A stretch of 64,000 nucleotides of DNA from Clostridia bacterium (GTDB lineage Bacteria; Bacillota; Clostridia; Oscillospirales; Acutalibacteraceae), in assembly GCA_017543285.1 (NCBI GenBank), contig JAFYGK010000027.1, forward strand, positions 58,351-122,350. The letters run 5' to 3'. Of this stretch, positions 1 through 9,185 are shown one piece after another (position 1 is the stretch's first letter; each line of letters starts with the position of its first letter). The translations under genes were made by a program, and so were the position numbers. The notes under the pieces were generated by a model. It ran no database searches. It was not told where the DNA came from and worked only from the letters and a program-made list of their open reading frames with translations.

Positions 1-807
1 GCTGCGGCCGATTCAATCGCAGGCAGCTTTCCCGAAAGGCGCGTTGTTCTGTGCGGCGGCGCCTCCGGCTCGGGCAAGACAACTACTGCGCACAACATCG
101 CAAAGAGTCTGGAGCGACACGGGCTCCACGGGGAAATAATCTCGCTGGACAATTTCTATTTCGGCATTGACAAGGCTCCCAGACTGCCTGACGGCAGCTA
201 TGACTATGAGTCGGTCGATGCTCTCGACCTGGCCGGACTTGATAACTGCATCGGCACGCTTCTGCGCGACGGTACGGCCATGCTTCCCGTATTTGATTTT
301 ATTGCCGATATGCCGTCGGAAGAGGGGCGGCAAATGGATATAGATCCGAATGACGTTATTATTTTAGAGGGTATACACGCGCAGAATCCCAGGCTGAAAA
401 ACGCCGTTGCCGGAGTGAATACGCTCAATCTGTTCATATCGGTTGAAAGGGGCTTTTTCGACAACGGCCGGCAGATACTTTCCCCAAAGGATATCCGTCT
501 CATCCGCCGCCTTGTGCGCGATCTTAAATTCCGCGGCTCATCTTTTTCCAATACTCACGAAATGTGGAGGCAGGTTTCCGTCTCAGAGGATGTCGGCATA
601 TTTCCGTTTAAGGGGGAAGCCGATATTATTATAGACACATTTCACTGCTTCGAGCCGTGCCTGATGAAAAACTTCGTCATGAAAGGCGCCGCGAAGGAAC
701 CGGAAAACCCGTCGACCCGCAGGCTGCTGGACGCCCTCGGCCGTTTTGCCTGCGTCGGAAGCGATGTGCTTTCGCAAGACTGCCTTTTGCACGAATTCGT
801 CGGATAG
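1..807 (+). CDS. Nucleoside (uridine-type) kinase, 5' end outside window
   Basis: The frame is open from the first base to the TAG stop, so only the C-terminal 268 codons are seen. The visible part starts just before a P-loop (GGASGSGKTT, visible residues 19-28), followed by SLDNFYFG and DYESVDALD, which match the substrate-binding blocks of the uridine kinase/phosphoribulokinase family. Such enzymes phosphorylate uridine or cytidine for pyrimidine salvage. In Clostridia this kinase is often the C-terminal half of a larger protein with an N-terminal TGS/threonyl-tRNA-synthetase-like part, which would lie upstream of the window. That fusion is inferred from the family and not seen. The next gene has its own promoter. 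Confidence 0.8.
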   Translation, partial: AAADSIAGSFPERRVVLCGGASGSGKTTTAHNIAKSLERHGLHGEIISLDNFYFGIDKAPRLPDGSYDYESVDALDLAGLDNCIGTLLRDGTAMLPVFDFIADMPSEEGRQMDIDPNDVIILEGIHAQNPRLKNAVAGVNTLNLFISVERGFFDNGRQILSPKDIRLIRRLVRDLKFRGSSFSNTHEMWRQVSVSEDVGIFPFKGEADIIIDTFHCFEPCLMKNFVMKGAAKEPENPSTRRLLDALGRFACVGSDVLSQDCLLHEFVG

Positions 808-841
808 GCCTTATATTTATCTTAATTTTTGCCTGTTTTAC

Positions 842-870
842 TTGCATTATATATCCTGTTACTATATAAT
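842..870 (+). promoter_or_regulatory. Predicted sigma-A promoter of the nucleosidase gene
   Basis: TTGCAT, a 17-base spacer and TATAAT, lying between the kinase stop and the nucleosidase start. It would give a leader of about 30 bases. Confidence 0.6.
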
Positions 871-904
871 TATTTATTGAATTACAGAAAAAATGGAGAA
901 TGAT

Positions 905-1663
905 ATGACTGACGAGCTTGTTATCGGACTTATCATAGCCGATGAAATGGAATTTGAGCCGTTTTGCGAGACCGCCAAAAAAAGAGCGGCTGTCGAAAAG
1001 GGGTATCTCTTCGATACTCTGAGCGACTACTTTGATGACAACAGGATCTGCGAATGTTCCTTTGAGGGGGAGAGTTCTCCCGAGGGCGACGGCTGCGTTT
1101 TCAGGATCGCCGCCGTGCGCTGCGGAATAGGAAAGGTCAACGCCGCGTTCGCGGCGTCCGTTCTCGGAGCCGTCTGCGGAGTTGACATCATTCTCAATGT
1201 CGGTCTGTCGGGCGCCGTCAAGGGCGTCAGACGCGGCGATATAGTCGTCGGTACAAGCTACACCGAGGCCGATATGGATCTTACTCCCCTCGGTCTTGAG
1301 GTCGGAATCAAGCCCGGAGAAAAAACCAACATCTACGGCACGGATGAAAACGCGCTTATCATGTTCAGGGATACTGTTGAAAACGCCGTCTGCGCCCCCA
1401 TCGGCTGCGGAGATTTTTTCCTCGCCGGAGACAGAAAACAGTTTTATATCGACAATTTTGATATTGCCGCATTCGATATGGAGACAGGCGCCATTGCCTG
1501 CGTATGCCACAAGCTTGGCATACCCTTTCAGTCGGTCAGAAAGGTCAGCGACGACAGCGACGACTGCAGGGATCAGTACCGCGAAATGAACGAAAGGCGT
1601 GAACAGCACCTTTCCAATATCCTCTTTGACGCTCTTTGTAAAAAGGGCTGTATCCTGCTTTGA
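905..1663 (+). CDS. MTA/SAH nucleosidase-like phosphorylase-superfamily protein
   Basis: Predicted purine-nucleoside hydrolase of the 5'-methylthioadenosine/S-adenosylhomocysteine nucleosidase family, which recycles SAM by-products. Family hallmarks are the beta-strand LNVGLSGAV, the substrate-binding AFDMETGAIA block with its DME glutamate, and a SDDSDD region where the catalytic Asp of the family lies. At 252 residues it is slightly longer than usual MTANs because of an acidic insertion near residues 30-60. The ATG at 905 is preferred over the in-frame ATG at 893: GGAG at 895-898 sits 6 bases before 905, while 893 has no SD. Exact substrate specificity cannot be read from the sequence. Confidence 0.75.
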   Translation: MTDELVIGLIIADEMEFEPFCETAKKRAAVEKGYLFDTLSDYFDDNRICECSFEGESSPEGDGCVFRIAAVRCGIGKVNAAFAASVLGAVCGVDIILNVGLSGAVKGVRRGDIVVGTSYTEADMDLTPLGLEVGIKPGEKTNIYGTDENALIMFRDTVENAVCAPIGCGDFFLAGDRKQFYIDNFDIAAFDMETGAIACVCHKLGIPFQSVRKVSDDSDDCRDQYREMNERREQHLSNILFDALCKKGCILL

Positions 1664-1745
1664 ACGCCCGCCTTCAGTCGGAAGGCGCAATGCGGTCAGA
1701 CGGTCGCGGTCGTGGCCGACAGTACGAAAGGAATGACTGACATAT

Positions 1746-3527
1746 ATGGCAAAAAAGAACAAACAGACCAGCCAGAATTTTTTACAGGGCTCATTAGTGC
1801 TTCTCATAGCCATGGGCATCGGAAAGGTCATAGGCGCGCTGTTCAAGCTCCCTCTGACCAATATGCTCGGAGAAATAGGCATAGGATATTTTACGTTAGC
1901 CTATAATTTCTTTGTAATATTCCAAACCATAGCTGTCGCGGGTTTTCCTTCGGCCATTGCGCGAATGGTGGCAAGCTCTGTCGCGCAGAAGCGTTACAGG
2001 GATGTAAACCGGATCTATAACGTCGCGCTGAAGATTTTCCTTGTTACCGGCACGGTATGTACCGTCGCCATGTTCATCGGATCGTTTATCTACGCCAACG
2101 TATTCCTCAAAAACGTAAACTATCTTCCCGCACTGCTCGTCATGTGTCCCTGCGTCTTCTTCTGCTGTATGATGAGCGTAAACAGGGGCTATTTCCAGGG
2201 CCTGAGAAATATGAAGCCGACAGCCTATTCGCAGGTCATCGAGGCTCTGTGCAAGCTGCTGCTCGGTCTGTTCTTCGCAAGCTCGATCATAAAGATCGGC
2301 ATGAACCAGTACGCCGAAACCGGCGTCGTTTTCGGAACCCCCGTCACCAATCCCGAGGACGCCAATATCGCGACCCTTCCCTACGCCTCCGCTGCCGCCA
2401 TTCTTGCAGTCACCATCGGTACGATGGTCGGAACGGCGTTTCTCATGTTCAGAAAGCGCAGATCAAGAAACGAGATCACCCACGAGATGATAACGGCTTC
2501 TCCTCTGCCCGCTCCCGACAGAATGATTTTCAAGGGGCTTCTGGCCCTCGCCATCCCGGTTGCTCTGGCGGCGCTGGCAAACAATCTTTCCACTCTGATA
2601 GACACCTTTACAATACAGGGCAGCCTTAAATCGCTCATAGAAAACAGCCCTGACAAAATGCAGCAGTATTACGGAAAGTATGTCGAACTTGGCGGCGATA
2701 TGCTCACCTTTATCTGGGGCGCGTATTCCGGTCTGGCGATGACCATGTTCAACCTTGTACCGACCCTGACCTCCAGCTTCGGCGTTTCGGCCCTGCCGGC
2801 GGACACTTCTTCATGGGCGGTCGGAGATACGAAAGAAACAAAAAAGAGCATCGAATCCATCCTCAGAATAACAACCCTTGTCGGCGTGCCCTGCGGTCTG
2901 GGACTCACCGTGCTTGCAAATGAGATTCTCTCGCTGCTGTTCAGCAGAACGCCCGGCGGCGTCGAGGTGGCGACCCCCATACTGCAAATGCTCGGCATAA
3001 CCGTCATCGTTGTCGCTCTGGCGACTCCGATACACGCCATTTTGCAGGCAATAGGCAAGGCGTCCTTTATTGTAAAGGCGCTGCTCATAACCGCCGTGAT
3101 AAAATTCCTGTTCAATTATTTCCTTGTTTCGGTTCCCGAGTTCAATATAAACGCCGCTCCGATAGGCACCTTTGTAAGCTATGTTTTCCTCATTGGCGCC
3201 GATCTTATGTGTCTAAGATCCACTACAGGAATAAAGATAAACAAGTTCTCTGTTTCTGTCAAACCGCTCATCGCCGGCATTATCTGCGCTGCGTCGGCGT
3301 GGGTCGTCAATTTCGGTTTAAAGCGCGTCATCGGCGACAGGGTCATCGAGATTGCCGGACGCAACGTGACCGGCATCATCTGCGTCGCAGGAGCAATCAT
3401 TGCAGCGGTCATCGTATATATTATTGCCGTGCTGCTCATCAGAGCCATAACAAAGGATGATGTGGTAATGCTGCCCAAGGGTGAAAAGCTGGCGGCATTC
3501 CTGGAGAAGAGGCATCTGCTCGGATAA
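1746..3527 (+). CDS. SpoVB/MurJ-like lipid-linked saccharide flippase (MOP superfamily)
   Basis: Integral membrane protein of 593 residues with about 14 hydrophobic segments. The N-terminal block NFLQGSLVLLIAMGIGKVIG and the following KLPLTNMLGE are typical of the polysaccharide biosynthesis (SpoVB/YtgP/YkvU) branch of the MOP flippases. Members move lipid-linked precursors such as lipid II or sporulation cortex intermediates across the membrane. AAGGA lies upstream of the chosen ATG. It follows the nucleosidase by 82 bases with no clear terminator between them. Whether it acts in vegetative wall synthesis or sporulation is not decided by the sequence. Confidence 0.82.
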   Translation: MAKKNKQTSQNFLQGSLVLLIAMGIGKVIGALFKLPLTNMLGEIGIGYFTLAYNFFVIFQTIAVAGFPSAIARMVASSVAQKRYRDVNRIYNVALKIFLVTGTVCTVAMFIGSFIYANVFLKNVNYLPALLVMCPCVFFCCMMSVNRGYFQGLRNMKPTAYSQVIEALCKLLLGLFFASSIIKIGMNQYAETGVVFGTPVTNPEDANIATLPYASAAAILAVTIGTMVGTAFLMFRKRRSRNEITHEMITASPLPAPDRMIFKGLLALAIPVALAALANNLSTLIDTFTIQGSLKSLIENSPDKMQQYYGKYVELGGDMLTFIWGAYSGLAMTMFNLVPTLTSSFGVSALPADTSSWAVGDTKETKKSIESILRITTLVGVPCGLGLTVLANEILSLLFSRTPGGVEVATPILQMLGITVIVVALATPIHAILQAIGKASFIVKALLITAVIKFLFNYFLVSVPEFNINAAPIGTFVSYVFLIGADLMCLRSTTGIKINKFSVSVKPLIAGIICAASAWVVNFGLKRVIGDRVIEIAGRNVTGIICVAGAIIAAVIVYIIAVLLIRAITKDDVVMLPKGEKLAAFLEKRHLLG

Positions 3528-3588
3528 AATCAGGGTTGAACTCTGTATTTGTCCGTATTTATTCAGCGCTTAATACCAAAACGCATTT

Positions 3589-3630
3589 CGGTCATCGGGA
3601 AACCGGCGTTTTCGCTGCTCCGGATGACCG
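3589..3630. repeat. Inverted repeat between flippase and mazG
   Basis: CGGTCATC at 3589-3596 pairs with GATGACCG at 3623-3630 around a 26-base loop. No T-tract follows, so it is not a convincing terminator. It may be a processing or regulatory hairpin upstream of mazG. Confidence 0.35.
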
Positions 3631-3666
3631 TTGGCATAAATAATCGTTAAACAGCCGGAGAAACAT

Positions 3667-4482
3667 ATGATTAAGGATTTTACATTCAAAGACAGGTACG
3701 ATATAAACGACCTTCTGGAGATTATGACGGCGCTGCGCTCTCCCGGAGGATGTCCGTGGGACGCCGAACAGGATCACAAAAGCATCAGAAAGGATTTCAT
3801 CGAGGAAACCTATGAAGCCATAGAGGCCATAGACAACGACGATCCGGTGCTTCTTCAGGAGGAACTGGGCGACGTTCTTTTGCAGGTGGTTTTTCACAGC
3901 GAAATCGAGCGCGAAAAGGGAGTTTTTGATTTTTCCGACGTTGCCGACGGCATATGCAAAAAACTGATCGAGCGCCATCCCCATGTTTTCGGTGACGTCA
4001 GAGTAAACGGCAGCGACGAGGTACTCGTCAACTGGGACAGAATAAAGCAGCGCACCAAGGGGCAAAAAAAGCAGAGCGACTCCATGCTGAGCGTTCCCAA
4101 ACAGTTTCCCGCTCTCATGCGTGCGCAGAAAATACAGCACAAAGCGGCAAAGGTCGGCTTTGACTGGGACGATGTTTCGGGTGCGCTTGAGCGTCTTGAA
4201 TCGGAAATATCCGAATTAAAGCAGGCAATAAAAAACGGCGGCGCGCAGGAGCAAAGTGACGAGCTTGGAGACGTTCTTTTTTCCGCCGTCAATGTCGCCC
4301 GGTTTATCGGCGCCGAAAGCGAAAAGGCTCTGAGCGATTCCACCGATAAATTTCTCAACAGATTTATCATTGTGGAAAGGCTGGCAAGGGAAGCGGGGCG
4401 CGATATGACTGACATGACCCTCGCGGAGCTTGACGAGTTGTGGGACAGGGCAAAGCTCGAAGCGGGGACGCCGCAGAGGTAA
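3667..4482 (+). CDS. mazG: Nucleoside triphosphate pyrophosphohydrolase MazG
   Basis: House-cleaning enzyme that hydrolyses (d)NTPs to NMP and pyrophosphate. The first MazG domain starts with the diagnostic GGCPWDAEQ (about residues 27-35), followed by FIEETYEAIEAID and EELGDVLLQVVFHS, which carry the EExxE and ExxD metal-binding acids. A second, more degenerate MazG domain with DELGDVLFSAVN lies near residues 195-210. The length of 271 residues matches full two-domain MazG. GGAG precedes the ATG. Confidence 0.93.
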   Translation: MIKDFTFKDRYDINDLLEIMTALRSPGGCPWDAEQDHKSIRKDFIEETYEAIEAIDNDDPVLLQEELGDVLLQVVFHSEIEREKGVFDFSDVADGICKKLIERHPHVFGDVRVNGSDEVLVNWDRIKQRTKGQKKQSDSMLSVPKQFPALMRAQKIQHKAAKVGFDWDDVSGALERLESEISELKQAIKNGGAQEQSDELGDVLFSAVNVARFIGAESEKALSDSTDKFLNRFIIVERLAREAGRDMTDMTLAELDELWDRAKLEAGTPQR

Positions 4483-4602
4483 TCCCTGCGCGGCGTTTTC
4501 CTTTGGTCCCGGGACTTGCAGGCATTTTCTTCATGGATCAAAGATCATCGACGCAGGCTTTTGTCCCGTAAGACACAAAAAACATATTTCAAAGCAAACT
4601 TT

Positions 4603-4642
4603 AAGACCATGCTCCGCTTCAATCAGAGCATGGTCTTTCTTT
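4603..4642. terminator. Bidirectional terminator between mazG and the deacetylase gene
   Basis: A perfect 12-bp stem, AAGACCATGCTC (4603-4614) with GAGCATGGTCTT (4626-4637), has an 11-base loop and T-rich sequence on the plus-strand side. It sits between two convergent genes and can serve both. Confidence 0.75.
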
Positions 4643-4661
4643 GTGTTATTGGTTTTTCCGG

Positions 4662-5969
4662 TTATTCCTCGTTCCGGGAGGACTCCTGCTGTTCCTGCTG
4701 CGCCTGCTGTTCCTGCTGCGCCTGCTGTTCCTGCTGCTCCTCAAGCAATCTGTAGTATTCTCTTATCTGGAGCATTTCATCAACAGTGACAAACTGATAT
4801 CCCTTGTCCTTCAGTCTGGGAATAACTATTGCGGCGGCGTCAACCGAGGTCTCGTAAAGGTCGTGCAGCAGAATTATCTTGCGGTTGCCGTATTTGTTCA
4901 TTATGTTTCTTACCACCGTGTCGGTGTCGCGGTATTTCCAGTCTTCGGGATCAACATCCCAGTAAACGACGTTCATATCATGGAACTGCCTGACCGACTT
5001 GATCCAGATTCCTCCGGGCGGTCTGAAGGTGGTCGGGGTGACGCCGATGATCTCCCTGATGGCCTCGTTGCATTTGTTGATGTTTTCCCACTTCTCATCA
5101 TCGGACCACGCAACCCTCATGTAGGAATGATCCCATGAATGGTTGGCTACCTCGTGACCTCTTTCGTATTCGTCCTTGAGTATGTCAGAATAGGTATTCA
5201 GACGCTCTCCGACGACGAAGAAGGTCGCCTTTATTTCGTTTTTGTCGAGAATATCGAGCAGCTTTCTGGTATGTCTGCTGGGTCCGTCGTCAAAGGTTAT
5301 GGCAAGGAACTTGTCGTTGCCCTTTTCGATCTCCTTCATCCACCACGGCGTGTCGTCGATCTTCGTTACGGCAATGGTGTACTGCTTGGAATAGAGCTTG
5401 CTCGGAGACGTGACCGAAACCGTGACGGTATTTTCGCCCAATTCGAGACCGTCCGCGCCCTCTATCTTTATCTCAGCGTCCGGCTCAACGGCCGTCGCGT
5501 CGATATCGAGGCTTTCCACGCTGTTGCCGACCTCAAGGGTATACTCGAGATTGTCCGCGGAAAATTCCGGCGTAAGCTCGATATCGCCAATAGAAAGTCC
5601 GGAAAGCTCGCAGTTGTCGCTGGCAAGCCTCCTGGCGTTGATATGATATGTGACCGTTTCGTCGCTGTTTTCCTTTGAAAGGGATATAGTGATCATGTTC
5701 TGACCGACGCTTAGCTTTTTCGGCGCGTCGATATTCATGTTGATGTCTTTTCCTACCTGCGGAAACAGATCAATGCTTTCACAGTCGTTAGGAACCTCGA
5801 CAGTGTAGTCGAACACATCAGAGGAAAACTCGGGCGTAAGCTCACCGCGGCTGAGATTGAGCGATATGAGCTGCAGCGGCTTTCCGCCGAAAATCTCTCC
5901 GACCTTTTCGCAGCCGACGGACATAAGCATCATCGCGGCAAGAAAAAAACACAGGATTTTTCTTTTCAT
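4662..5969 (-). CDS. Polysaccharide deacetylase lipoprotein with two cadherin-like domains
   Basis: Exported lipoprotein of 435 residues with a signal peptide ending in the lipobox MSVGC (Cys20). Two tandem cadherin-like beta-sandwich domains follow (about residues 30-115 and 118-205, each with LTPEFS and a Y-T-V/L-E-V strand). Then comes a NodB/polysaccharide deacetylase domain: FDDGPS (metal Asp pair), NHSWDH (H-S-x-x-H metal site), RPPGG (catalytic Arg) and a late LLHD. It probably removes acetyl groups from peptidoglycan or a surface glycan outside the cell. The C-terminus is a low-complexity Q/E tail encoded by an 18-bp tandem repeat. Confidence 0.88.
   Translation of the reverse strand: MKRKILCFFLAAMMLMSVGCEKVGEIFGGKPLQLISLNLSRGELTPEFSSDVFDYTVEVPNDCESIDLFPQVGKDINMNIDAPKKLSVGQNMITISLSKENSDETVTYHINARRLASDNCELSGLSIGDIELTPEFSADNLEYTLEVGNSVESLDIDATAVEPDAEIKIEGADGLELGENTVTVSVTSPSKLYSKQYTIAVTKIDDTPWWMKEIEKGNDKFLAITFDDGPSRHTRKLLDILDKNEIKATFFVVGERLNTYSDILKDEYERGHEVANHSWDHSYMRVAWSDDEKWENINKCNEAIREIIGVTPTTFRPPGGIWIKSVRQFHDMNVVYWDVDPEDWKYRDTDTVVRNIMNKYGNRKIILLHDLYETSVDAAAIVIPRLKDKGYQFVTVDEMLQIREYYRLLEEQQEQQAQQEQQAQQEQQESSRNEE
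4680..4742. repeat. 18-bp tandem repeat encoding the Q/E-rich tail
   Basis: About three copies of an 18-bp unit built on cctgctgttcctgctgcg. Read on the minus strand it encodes repeated QQEQQA near the C-terminus of the deacetylase. The copies are almost identical, so copy number could vary by slippage without changing frame. Confidence 0.8.
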
Positions 5970-6201
5970 TTTTGCTACTACCTCACCATTTCATTTGCAC
6001 CGTAAAACAATGGCCCCTCATCAATCAAGCTGCCCTGAGAATCGCCTTTATGTTCTTCAAGAAGCAGCCGCACCGATTATCAAAGGCTTTTGCGTGCATT
6101 ATATCCTATTTATTTTACACTATTTTATATGGGATATCAATATCAAAATTGCTTTTTCATCAATAATCCGGCTGATTATTCTCTTTTTTCCGTTTTAACT
6201 G

Positions 6202-7599
6202 TCAGCCGTCGCTCGGGGACGGCCTGAGCGCCTGCTCGTCACCCTTTGGCAGCTTTCTTGTGACGACGAAAAACAGTATTACCGACAAAATCAGCGATGC
6301 GACGTCGGCTATCGGCTGAGAAAAGATTATTCCGTCGAGGCCGAATATCATATTGCTCACTATCAGTACCGGGAGGAAAACCAGACCCTGCCTGGCTATG
6401 GAAAGGGTAAGCGACGCCCATATTTTCCCCATAGCCTGTATTGCAAAGGAGAAAATAAAGAATATCCCGATAAACGGCCCGGAAATCATGAGGGCATTCA
6501 GCATCTGTGTGCCCAGGTCGATGACCTTTGCCATATCTATGCCGGCGGCCAGATGCGTCTGGCCTCCGAAGAATACGGCTATTATCGTCCTGCCCAGCAC
6601 AATATAAGCGGCGGTCAGCGTAACTCCCATTATAATGTTTATTATTCCGGAGAATTTCATGACCTTTTTCATCTTCCCCATACGCCGCGCGCCGTAGTTA
6701 TAGGCAACCAGCGGCTGCACGCCTATTGCCAGGCCCATCTGCAGCATTATCACAAGCATGTTCGCTTTCATGGCAACGCCCATCGCGGCAACAGGAATAT
6801 CGCCGTACTTCACAAGGAAGTTGTTGAGGACTATGTTGGAAATGCTCATCAGAAGATTGTTCAGACTGGCAGGAACGCCGGTCATTATCACATTTTTTGC
6901 TATAGCGCGGCCGGGTCTGAAATCCTTCGGGGAAATGGATAGCATGGTCTTTTTACCGGTCAGGTAAAAGATGTAGTAGACTACCGAGCATATATTGCCT
7001 ATTACCGTGGCTATCGCGGCGCCGGCAACCCCCATTCCCATCGACAGAATCATTATTGGATCAAGCACAATATTTACTATGGTGCCCAGCATCATACCGG
7101 TCATGGAGACTCTGGCGGCGCCTTCTCCTCTGACGACGTTTCCGAATGCGTTGGATACGACTATGAAGGGCGCGCCGAGCGCGATATATTTGAGATAATC
7201 GCCGGCAAAAGCTCTCGTATTGTCCGACGAGCCGATGAGATCGAGAATGGTCGGCATAAAAATAAGAAATATGGCCATAAGCAAAAAGCCGGTAGCCGCG
7301 CCTGCATAAAAGCAGAATGATGATATGCGCTTTACGCGCCAGTCATCGCCGCTTCCGAGCGAACGAGAAATAAATGTGCTTCCGCCCACGCCGAATATAA
7401 GGGCGATCCCGAGACACATGACAAAAACCGGAGTCGTCAGCGAAACCGCGGCAACCTGATTATAGTCTCCCGTCTGTCCGACGAAAAAGGTGTCAACCAT
7501 ATTGTAAAGTATTGTCACCAGCATGCTCAGCATAGTCGGAGCAGCCAGAGTAAAAACCGCTTTGGGTATGCTGTATTTTTCAAATACGTCGCTGTTCAA
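6202..7599 (-). CDS. MATE family multidrug/sodium efflux transporter
   Basis: Integral membrane protein of 465 residues with about 12 transmembrane segments in two repeated halves. The opening FTLAAPTMLSMLVTILYNMVD and FFVGQTGD, and the later GVQPLVAYNYGARRMGKMK, are typical of the NorM/DinF-type MATE family, which exports cationic compounds using Na+ or H+ gradients. The initiation codon is TTG (7599-7597), supported by a strong GAGGAGGT SD about 9 bases upstream. The substrate cannot be predicted. Confidence 0.9.
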   Translation of the reverse strand: MNSDVFEKYSIPKAVFTLAAPTMLSMLVTILYNMVDTFFVGQTGDYNQVAAVSLTTPVFVMCLGIALIFGVGGSTFISRSLGSGDDWRVKRISSFCFYAGAATGFLLMAIFLIFMPTILDLIGSSDNTRAFAGDYLKYIALGAPFIVVSNAFGNVVRGEGAARVSMTGMMLGTIVNIVLDPIMILSMGMGVAGAAIATVIGNICSVVYYIFYLTGKKTMLSISPKDFRPGRAIAKNVIMTGVPASLNNLLMSISNIVLNNFLVKYGDIPVAAMGVAMKANMLVIMLQMGLAIGVQPLVAYNYGARRMGKMKKVMKFSGIINIIMGVTLTAAYIVLGRTIIAVFFGGQTHLAAGIDMAKVIDLGTQMLNALMISGPFIGIFFIFSFAIQAMGKIWASLTLSIARQGLVFLPVLIVSNMIFGLDGIIFSQPIADVASLILSVILFFVVTRKLPKGDEQALRPSPSDG

Positions 7600-7690
7600 T
7601 TATTTTAAACCTCCTCTGGATTCGGGGCATTCAAAAAGCGCTGCCCCGGCAGCGCGAAAACGCTTTTTCTTATTTCCTGTTCATACTTTA

Positions 7691-7718
7691 ATTATAAGGA
7701 AAATAAAAATAATGTCAA
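7691..7718 (-). promoter_or_regulatory. Predicted sigma-A promoter of the MATE gene
   Basis: On the minus strand TTGACA (7718-7713), a 16-base spacer and TATAAT (7696-7691), about 90 bases before the TTG start. Confidence 0.7.
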
Positions 7719-7719
7719 T

Positions 7720-8026
7720 AAAACCGTCGCTCTGAGGATGATAACCATCGAACTGTACCTATATGTTTTCGAAATGATTGTTTTTATATCTATTTTGGCA
7801 TGCGCCTGCCCGTGATGTGCAGGCGGCTTTAAGCGGTCGCCGGGCGAAACGCCGATGTCCTCGCCGGATGTAATTCCCATCAATAAAGCTCTCCCCCCGT
7901 GCGTGAAGGAATTCATCGTCCGCAGGGAACGCCGTCATGCCGCCCGGCCGCAGAACGATCAGGGAATGCCGCAGGCGAATGGACCGGGTTTATTTTTGTC
8001 AAAGGCGTTTACCGCGTTCATTTTTA
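7720..8026. other. Non-coding stretch between divergent MATE and ddl genes
   Basis: No credible gene. Short open frames here lack SD sites and protein-like composition. It holds one small hairpin (GCCTGC...GCAGGC near 7804-7824) of unknown role. Confidence 0.5.
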
Positions 8027-8056
8027 TTGACTTGCCGCCATACAATGTGATATTAT
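8027..8056 (+). promoter_or_regulatory. Predicted sigma-A promoter of the ddl-murI-argS operon
   Basis: TTGACT (8027-8032), an 18-base spacer and TATTAT (8051-8056), about 55 bases before the ddl start. Confidence 0.65.
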
Positions 8057-8111
8057 TATATGACAAGCGTTTGCTTTCTTTAAGAAAAACTGTCTTTTGG
8101 AGATGATATAA

Positions 8112-9185
8112 ATGCATAAGAAAAGAATCGCCGTCATTTTCGGCGGCGCGTCAAGCGAGCATGAGGTTTCCCGCGTGTCGGCAGCGTCGGTTATAGACAA
8201 CATGCCGAAGGACAAGTATGATATTTTCACCGTCGGAATCACAAAGGACGGCGAATGGCTTTTGACAAGCGCTACCACCGAACAGATAGCCTCCGGCGAA
8301 TGGGAAAACGATGAGGATAATCTTTCGGCGTTTATTGCGCCCGATCCTTCGATCCACGGTCTGTGCGTAATGGATAACGGACGATGCGAGCAGCTTTATA
8401 TCGACGCTGTTTTTCCCGTTCTTCACGGCAAATACGGCGAGGACGGCACAATACAGGGACTCTTTGAGATGGCACAGCTGCCGTATGTCGGCTGTGCAAC
8501 AGCCTCAAGCGCCGTCTGCATGGACAAGATATTTACCAACACCGTTCTGGAGCAAAACGGAATAGCGCAGGCAAAGTGGCTGTGGTTTACAAAATATGAT
8601 TATTTCAAAAATGCCGGTCACTACGATGACATAATCGAAAAGGAGCTGGGATTTCCCTGCTTTGTAAAACCGGCCAACGCGGGTTCTTCGGTCGGCATCA
8701 CCAAGGTAAAAAGCCGCGAAGCACTGGCAGACGCCATCAGACTTGCCGCCGAAAACGACAGACGGATCCTTGTCGAAGAGGGCATAGACGGACTTGAACT
8801 GGAATGTGCCGTTCTGGGCAACGATCAGCCGATAGCCTCCATCGTCGGGCAGATAGATCCGGGCAAGGAATTTTACGACTATGAGGCAAAGTATTCCTGC
8901 GCGCAGAGTCTTCTGTACATCCCGGCAAAGGTTGACGAAAGCATCATCGAGGACATCCGCAGGCAAGCCGTCAAAGCATACCGCGCTCTCGACTGCGCGG
9001 GTTTATCCAGGGTTGATTTCTTTCTTAGAAAAAGCGACAACGCCATACTGCTCAACGAGGTAAACACCCTGCCCGGATTTACCTCCATCAGCATGTACCC
9101 CAAGCTGTTCGACTATTCGGGCATTCCTTACAGCGAACTGCTTGACAGAATAATCTCCCTCGCGTTTGAAAGGGATCAAAAATGA
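8112..9185 (+). CDS. ddl: D-alanine--D-alanine ligase
   Basis: ATP-grasp ligase joining two D-alanines for the peptidoglycan stem peptide. The N-terminal IAVIFGGASSEHEVSRVSA is the family signature. CFVKPANAGSSVGITKV is the ATP-grasp core, and LLNEVNTLPGFTSISMYPKL carries the Mg-binding Glu/Asn and the C-terminal signature. The loop sequence EFYDYEAKYS has the Tyr typical of true D-Ala-D-Ala ligases, as opposed to the VanA-type D-Ala-D-Lac loop, so no vancomycin-resistance function is suggested. Length is normal at 357 residues. SD GGAGATGAT precedes the ATG. The stop overlaps murI by 4 bases (ATGA), so the two are translationally coupled. Confidence 0.96.
   Translation: MHKKRIAVIFGGASSEHEVSRVSAASVIDNMPKDKYDIFTVGITKDGEWLLTSATTEQIASGEWENDEDNLSAFIAPDPSIHGLCVMDNGRCEQLYIDAVFPVLHGKYGEDGTIQGLFEMAQLPYVGCATASSAVCMDKIFTNTVLEQNGIAQAKWLWFTKYDYFKNAGHYDDIIEKELGFPCFVKPANAGSSVGITKVKSREALADAIRLAAENDRRILVEEGIDGLELECAVLGNDQPIASIVGQIDPGKEFYDYEAKYSCAQSLLYIPAKVDESIIEDIRRQAVKAYRALDCAGLSRVDFFLRKSDNAILLNEVNTLPGFTSISMYPKLFDYSGIPYSELLDRIISLAFERDQK

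Noticed and set aside
677..1882. Long minus-strand open frame (about 400 codons) opposite the nucleosidase gene
   Set aside because: It overlaps two well-supported plus-strand genes, has no SD or family-like content, and is a mirror-frame effect of their codon use.
7855..8106. Small plus-strand open frame before ddl
   Set aside because: It covers the ddl promoter and has no SD or protein-like pattern.
8112..9185. D-Ala-D-Lac (vancomycin-resistance type) ligase
   Set aside because: The specificity loop carries FYDYEAKYS, as in ordinary D-Ala-D-Ala ligases, and the gene sits in a housekeeping operon with murI and argS.
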